Positions 60,045-64,000 of a DNA stretch of 64,000 bases are shown here, piece after piece (position 1 is the first letter of the stretch; each line of letters begins with the position of its first letter). The stretch lies in contig JAEUJZ010000092.1 in NCBI GenBank assembly GCA_016794505.1, positions 1-64,000 of the forward strand. Direction: 5' to 3'. The notes under the pieces were generated by a model, which ran no database searches, had not been told where the DNA came from, and saw nothing but the letters and a program-made list of their open reading frames with translations. The position numbers and the translations under genes are program-made. The DNA is from Myxococcales bacterium. GTDB taxonomy: Bacteria > Myxococcota_A > Polyangia > Palsa-1104 > JAEUJZ01.

Positions 60045-60974
60045 ATGGCTTTGTCATCCGAACTACGCGCTCAAATCGAGCGTACGCTCGCCCAACACAA
60101 AGTCGTCCTGTTCATGAAAGGCAGCCGGCACATGCCGCGCTGCGGTTTTTCCGCGCAAGTGGTTTCCATACTCGATGGCTACAGCGTCGAGTATCACACG
60201 GTCGATGTCTTGTCCGACTCAGCACTGCGCGAAGGAATCAAAGAGTTCGGCAGCTGGCCCACGATCCCGCAGCTCTACTTCCAAGGTTCGCTGATTGGCG
60301 GCAGTGACATCGTGAAGCAGCTCGATGAAAGCGGCGAGCTCCTGCCCACGCTCGGCATGCAGGCCGTCGAGATCAAGGCTCCCGAGATCACGATCACCAG
60401 CGGCGCCATCGCCGCCATTCGCGGAGCCAGCCAGGAAGCCGAGCCCGGCCAGCACCTGCGCATGGAGCTGAAGCAGAGCGGCCGCACGATTGATATGTAC
60501 TTCGATAAGCCGCAGCCTACGGACTTCCGCGTCGAGAGCGGTGGGTTGACGCTGCTTTTCGACCGAGCCTCCGCGCGCTTGGCCAACGGCATCGCCATCG
60601 ACTTCGTCGACGGACCGCAGGGTGGTTTCAAGATCGACAACCCCAACCTGCCCGCTCGCGTTCGTCAGCTAGGCCCAGGCGAGCTCAAGGCCAAGCTTGA
60701 CCAAAAGATGCCGATTCGCGTGTACGACGTCCGCGGCGATCAAGAGCGCGCTCTGGCCGGCTTGGCCGTCGCGCGTCCATTTGATGCGCAAGCGCTCGCC
60801 GAGCTGGAAGGGCTTCCCAAGGACACACCGCTCGTCTTCATCTGCCATCACGGCCTGCGCAGCCAGACCGCCGCCGAGCAGATCCTGCAGCGCGGCTTTC
60901 GCAACGTGTACAACCTGCGCGGCGGCATCGACGCTTGGTCGACTGAAGTCGATCCCAGCGTCCCGCGCTACTAG
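60045..60974 (+). CDS. monothiol glutaredoxin-HesB-like-rhodanese fusion
   Basis: 309 residues with AAGGAG before the ATG. Residues ~1-105 are a CGFS-type glutaredoxin (active Cys33 in MPRCGFSAQ, with WPTIPQLY and GGSDIV). Residues ~110-205 look like the A-type scaffold (HesB/IscA) fold, EITITSGAIAAIRG to GFKIDNPNLP, but the three cluster-binding Cys are missing. Residues ~210-305 are a rhodanese with the active Cys267 in FICHHGLRSQ. CGFS glutaredoxins pass Fe-S clusters; rhodaneses move sulfur. The middle domain can only be structural. Similar three-domain proteins are known in some proteobacteria. The stop overlaps the convergent gene's stop by a shared CTAG. Confidence 0.9.
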   Translation: MALSSELRAQIERTLAQHKVVLFMKGSRHMPRCGFSAQVVSILDGYSVEYHTVDVLSDSALREGIKEFGSWPTIPQLYFQGSLIGGSDIVKQLDESGELLPTLGMQAVEIKAPEITITSGAIAAIRGASQEAEPGQHLRMELKQSGRTIDMYFDKPQPTDFRVESGGLTLLFDRASARLANGIAIDFVDGPQGGFKIDNPNLPARVRQLGPGELKAKLDQKMPIRVYDVRGDQERALAGLAVARPFDAQALAELEGLPKDTPLVFICHHGLRSQTAAEQILQRGFRNVYNLRGGIDAWSTEVDPSVPRY

Positions 60975-62422
60975 CCGCGCTTGCGCAACAGCAGCAGGTT
61001 GCACGGGCTCGAATCGCCGCCATAGTGGAACTGGTCGACGAGATCCCAGCCTTCTCGACGCAGGGCCTGGATGAGCAGCGTCGGCTCATAGCGGCGCCCG
61101 TAGTACACCGAAAACTCACGCTCGCCCCCACCCGAGCGCACGACCGCTCGCAGATCGACACCGTAGCTGCCTGGGATGGCGCAGCTCATGTCCAGCGTCG
61201 GTACGATATCGACTTCACACTTGTCTGATCCATAACGGCGGAATGGCCCCGCCAAGAATTCATCCCAGCGGCTGCGCAGATCCGAGGATCGACGGCCAGC
61301 GAGCGTCGGATCTTTCGCCATAATCTCGTCGGGCCGGTCGGCTGGGGCATAGACCATTCGGCAGTCAATCAGCAGCAGATCCCCGGCGGCAAAGCCGACC
61401 AAGCTGTTGCGCATAAAACGCAGCTCGTTTTCCAGGTTGCTGAAGGTGTGCCCCAGCATCGTGATCAAGCGCCGTCGGTGCGCGCGTCGCGGCGAGTACA
61501 AAAGCTGCCCATAGCGCGGCAGGTGATGGAAGTTGCCCTGGATGGCAAACACCGCCCCGCCGTAGTCGGCCAAGACCTCGGCCGCATGGCGATACGCGAC
61601 AGAGAGCAGCGGCTGGCTGATATCGAGAAGGTACAGTCGCAGGTCCGCGTGCCCGGCTTGCACTAGAAGCTGCTTGACCAACCAGACCTCGTTGCGGGCA
61701 CTGCCAGGCCCGAGCGCGATCATGTCGATGCCCGTGTTGCCGACATACCGCAAGATACGCGCCGCACAGCGATCGAGCGGCATGCTCGACTGCATCGCGT
61801 CGTAGTCCTTCTGCTCGGCAATCGCGCACCAGTGCGCGGCGCTCATGTGGTCCATGTACAGATAGCTCTGTTCGATGTGACCGCCATTGCCGTTTACTTG
61901 CAGCGACAGCTCTTTGACCATCTTTACGGGGTCAAAGCCAGGGGCCAGCCAGCAGTTCAACGCCAGGTTCGGATCGATCGCGCTCGCTTCCCAGGGCAGA
62001 TCCGATGTCTCCAGCTTGAGCTGCGGCACCGAGAGCAGATGAAGAAGCGCCATCTGACTTGGGGCGTACGTCCCCTCCTCCAAGCGCTGCAGCGCCGCCT
62101 CGGGCACACCCGATAGCTCAGAGAGCATCTTGCGCGACAGGCCTGATGACTCACGTCGCGCCCGCAGGAGCGCACTCCAGTGCTGGATGCGCGAAAGCTC
62201 GCTGGCCCGAATCTCTTCCAGGAAGGGCTCTGGGCTTGACCCCCGCTCCTCTGCCGTCGAGCGGGACGCCGCCAAGAACCCGCGCAGGGTCATCAGTGCC
62301 ATCTGCAGCGGCTGCTGCTGATCCGCCGGCTTTTCTTGCATGGCTTCCTGAACGGTCGCGATCACCAGGTTCAGTGCCTGCTGCTCCCAGGGGATCTCGT
62401 CCTTGTCCAGACTCGGTATCAT
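60971..62422 (-). CDS. XRE helix-turn-helix fused to EgtD-like SAM methyltransferase
   Basis: 483 residues from the ATG at 62422, with AAGAGG eight bases upstream. Residues ~82-131 are an XRE-type helix-turn-helix (RRESSGLSRKMLSELSGVPEA). From ~170 on the sequence resembles the histidine-specific methyltransferase family (PF10017, EgtD): MIALGPGSARNEVWLVKQLL binds SAM, LRLYLLDISQPLLSVA follows, then RRRLITMLGHTFSNLENELR. A C-terminal Tyr-rich region (FSVYYGRRYEPT) holds the sort of substrate residues that EgtD uses for His. DNA-binding and methyltransferase parts in one protein suggest a sensor or self-regulating enzyme. The stop overlaps the glutaredoxin fusion gene tail-to-tail. Confidence 0.8.
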   Translation of the reverse strand: MIPSLDKDEIPWEQQALNLVIATVQEAMQEKPADQQQPLQMALMTLRGFLAASRSTAEERGSSPEPFLEEIRASELSRIQHWSALLRARRESSGLSRKMLSELSGVPEAALQRLEEGTYAPSQMALLHLLSVPQLKLETSDLPWEASAIDPNLALNCWLAPGFDPVKMVKELSLQVNGNGGHIEQSYLYMDHMSAAHWCAIAEQKDYDAMQSSMPLDRCAARILRYVGNTGIDMIALGPGSARNEVWLVKQLLVQAGHADLRLYLLDISQPLLSVAYRHAAEVLADYGGAVFAIQGNFHHLPRYGQLLYSPRRAHRRRLITMLGHTFSNLENELRFMRNSLVGFAAGDLLLIDCRMVYAPADRPDEIMAKDPTLAGRRSSDLRSRWDEFLAGPFRRYGSDKCEVDIVPTLDMSCAIPGSYGVDLRAVVRSGGGEREFSVYYGRRYEPTLLIQALRREGWDLVDQFHYGGDSSPCNLLLLRKRG

Positions 62423-62683
62423 GCGTGCCTCTTGCTGTTGTATTGAGTTCACTGGGCTACTGGCCCGCAGAGGGCATGAGCCGACAGCGGGCGCACTATA
62501 ACGTGCCCCGCCAAATTTTTTGCTCTGAAACACCCCCGACAGCGACGGCGAACTCATCCATAGAAACATCGTGAAAGCCCGCCAAGCCTCTGATTTTTTT
62601 ACTGCGTTTTGGGCTCAGTCTTGCCCATCTCGCGCCCCTGATTGCGGGCCCGCGGCGGCTCCAGAATCTCCTACACTGCCCAG

Positions 62684-64000
62684 GTGCCCTGCCTTTCCCA
62701 CGAGCCGCACGCAGCGCAGTCTGCAGCGACCGCGCGACGCATCGATCGTGTCCTCGCTGCCTATGTCGACTTCGCCCAGCGTCGGGCCGGAGCCATTGTC
62801 CTCGGCTTTGTCGTGCTCGCGGCGCTGTCCTTGTGGCCAGCGGTCGAGCTACTCGGCAACCTGCAGACCGATGTCGTGGATCTGCTGCCAGCCGAGCATC
62901 CTGCCGTCGCTGCACTGCGCCGTGTCGCCCCTCGACAGATCAGCTCGACCAACCTGGTCGTGATTCTTGAAAGCCCCGATGCGCAGGCCAATCGCCAGCT
63001 AGCCGAAGCGCTGCGCCCCGAGCTTACGGCACTGGTCGGCCGCGTCTTTTCAGAAGTGCAGTGGAAGCCGGACTACGAAGTCGGTGCATTCCTGTTTCGC
63101 ACGCGCTTTCTGTATGCCGAGCGCGGCGATCTCGAAGTGGCCGAGGTGTTACTCAACCGCTTGCTCGCCGTACGAAGCTCCCCCCTGCTGGTCGATCTCG
63201 AAGGCGATCCTGAAGTCGAGCTGCATGCGCTGCGACAGCGCCTGGCCCCCAAGGCCTTGCCTGCGGTGACTCCGATCCGGGCCGAAGGCAGCGAGCCCCC
63301 CGCGTATTTCGAGCACCACCCACCGGGCTCACCGACGCACTATCTGGGCATCCTGCTCTGGCGGCGCAGCGATGGGCTGGCCACACTTGGCGATCAGGCG
63401 ACGCTCGACGCCGTACGCGCGCTCGTACGTCGCCTGCAGCCGCAGCGCTTTCACCCGGCGATGAACGTCGAATACAGCGGAGCCATCGCCATGGCTCTCG
63501 CCGAGCAGCGCGCGGTGGTCGACGACCTGTCGCTTGCGAGCACGGTCTGCGTGTTCCTGGTGTTGCTGTCGATCTATGTCTTCTTCCGTCGCCTGGCTGT
63601 TCTGCTGGCCGTTGGCGTACCGGCGATCCTGGGCCTGGTCTTTGCGCTCGCCGTCGCACGCTATGCCGTGGGTTCGCTGAACGCCAACTCGGCCTTTTTG
63701 ATTTCGATCATCTTGGGCAATGGCATCAACGCCCCCATCGTTCTTCTCGCCCGGTATGGAGAACAGCGCCGCTTTGCCTCCGACCGATGCGCGGCCATGC
63801 GAACGGCATGCTCCGCGACGATGCTCGGTACGCTCACAGCCATGGCGGCAGCGAGCATCGCATACGGCAGCCTGATGCTGACCAGCCTGCGCGGGCTCAG
63901 TCAGTTCGGCTTAATCGGAGGCATTGGCATGCTGCTGGTGTGGCTGACGACCTTTGTCGTCGTACCCGCGCTGGTGGCGTGGATTGAGCGTCGGTTTCCC
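62684..64000 (+). CDS. RND/MMPL-family transporter, 3'-truncated by window edge
   Basis: The frame is open from 62684 to the last base (439 codons). The GTG at 62684 is the probable start; there is no clear ribosome-binding site, so a start at an internal codon is possible. The N-terminus has a membrane helix (AIVLGFVVLAALSLW), then the first periplasmic domain starting LLGNLQTDVVDLLPAEHP, typical of MMPL/HpnN proteins. A cluster of helices follows near residues 285-345 (CVFLVLLSIYVFF, then GLVFALAVA), and GNGINAPIVLLARYGEQRR is the family's charged signature. Such proteins move lipids or hopanoids. The second half lies beyond the window. Confidence 0.85.
   Translation, partial: MPCLSHEPHAAQSAATARRIDRVLAAYVDFAQRRAGAIVLGFVVLAALSLWPAVELLGNLQTDVVDLLPAEHPAVAALRRVAPRQISSTNLVVILESPDAQANRQLAEALRPELTALVGRVFSEVQWKPDYEVGAFLFRTRFLYAERGDLEVAEVLLNRLLAVRSSPLLVDLEGDPEVELHALRQRLAPKALPAVTPIRAEGSEPPAYFEHHPPGSPTHYLGILLWRRSDGLATLGDQATLDAVRALVRRLQPQRFHPAMNVEYSGAIAMALAEQRAVVDDLSLASTVCVFLVLLSIYVFFRRLAVLLAVGVPAILGLVFALAVARYAVGSLNANSAFLISIILGNGINAPIVLLARYGEQRRFASDRCAAMRTACSATMLGTLTAMAAASIAYGSLMLTSLRGLSQFGLIGGIGMLLVWLTTFVVVPALVAWIERRFP

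Overview
The window is a GC-rich bacterial chromosome segment that looks like Myxococcota (Polyangia-like), though no 16S gene is present to prove it. The signs are: many lipoproteins with very Ala/Pro/Gly-rich linkers, a thrombospondin-type-3 OmpA protein, PPC-domain (EPND) lipoproteins, two sigma-54 enhancer-binding proteins (one GAF, one FHA), a pseudokinase carrying a zinc-knuckle-like N-terminus, and antisense open frames typical of GC-rich coding DNA. I see no rRNA, tRNA, CRISPR, insertion sequence or phage module. Fifty genes are called; the first is cut by the left edge and the last by the right edge.

Layout. 1-5.7 kb: C-terminal part of an alpha-2-macroglobulin, a small membrane protein, and a coupled pair (aldo/keto reductase, alpha/beta hydrolase). 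5.7-11 kb: cytochrome-like lipoprotein operon, then an envelope series (DUF4398-like lipoprotein, TSP3-OmpA, TPR/beta-barrel protein). 11-14.5 kb: a complete ECF-type importer (S, fused double ATPase, T), convergent with a FAB2-like di-iron protein. 15.7-25.9 kb: pseudokinase, citrate synthase, a fused DctQM TRAP permease with a small acidic partner, a UbiB-like kinase, a sugar-nucleotide epimerase and an amidohydrolase lipoprotein. 25.9-29.7 kb: YqjE/YqjD-like membrane pair, lipoprotein, GAF sigma-54 activator with a promoter and dyad at its start codon, ferredoxin. 29.8-33.6 kb: 3-hydroxyacyl-CoA dehydrogenase and thiolase operon, secreted protein. 33.6-38.9 kb: LtaS-like membrane phosphatase-fold enzyme, and a Skp-FabZ-PPC lipoprotein operon. 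39-43.5 kb: second UbiB-like kinase and an overlapping acyltransferase-KS-chain-length-factor operon. 43.7-52.3 kb: a plus-strand run of FHA sigma-54 activator, TonB receptor, GWD-like dikinase lipoprotein, Cys-rich lipoprotein and two hydrolases. 52.5-55.5 kb: an envelope operon of CxnCH lipoprotein, SH3/beta-barrel protein and a tandem-Rieske Tat lipoprotein. 55.6-64 kb: lipoprotein, ribosomal protein S1, lipoprotein, glutaredoxin-HesB-rhodanese fusion, an XRE-EgtD-like fusion and the start of an RND/MMPL transporter.

How the genes work together. Much of the segment serves the cell envelope: lipid A/fatty acyl chemistry (FabZ, LpxL-like enzyme, KS/CLF pair, di-iron desaturase-like protein), outer-membrane biogenesis (Skp), import (ECF, TRAP, TonB) and many lipoproteins. 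The best candidates for something undescribed are four: (1) the minimal KS/CLF plus LpxL-like operon, whose acyltransferase has Gln where the catalytic acid should be and whose KS partner has Gln at the catalytic Cys; (2) the exported dikinase-like lipoprotein behind a TonB receptor; (3) the operon encoding a two-Rieske lipoprotein with an outer-membrane barrel; (4) short AT-rich islands kept in frame inside three otherwise GC-rich genes. Functions are from reading the sequence only; no searches were run.
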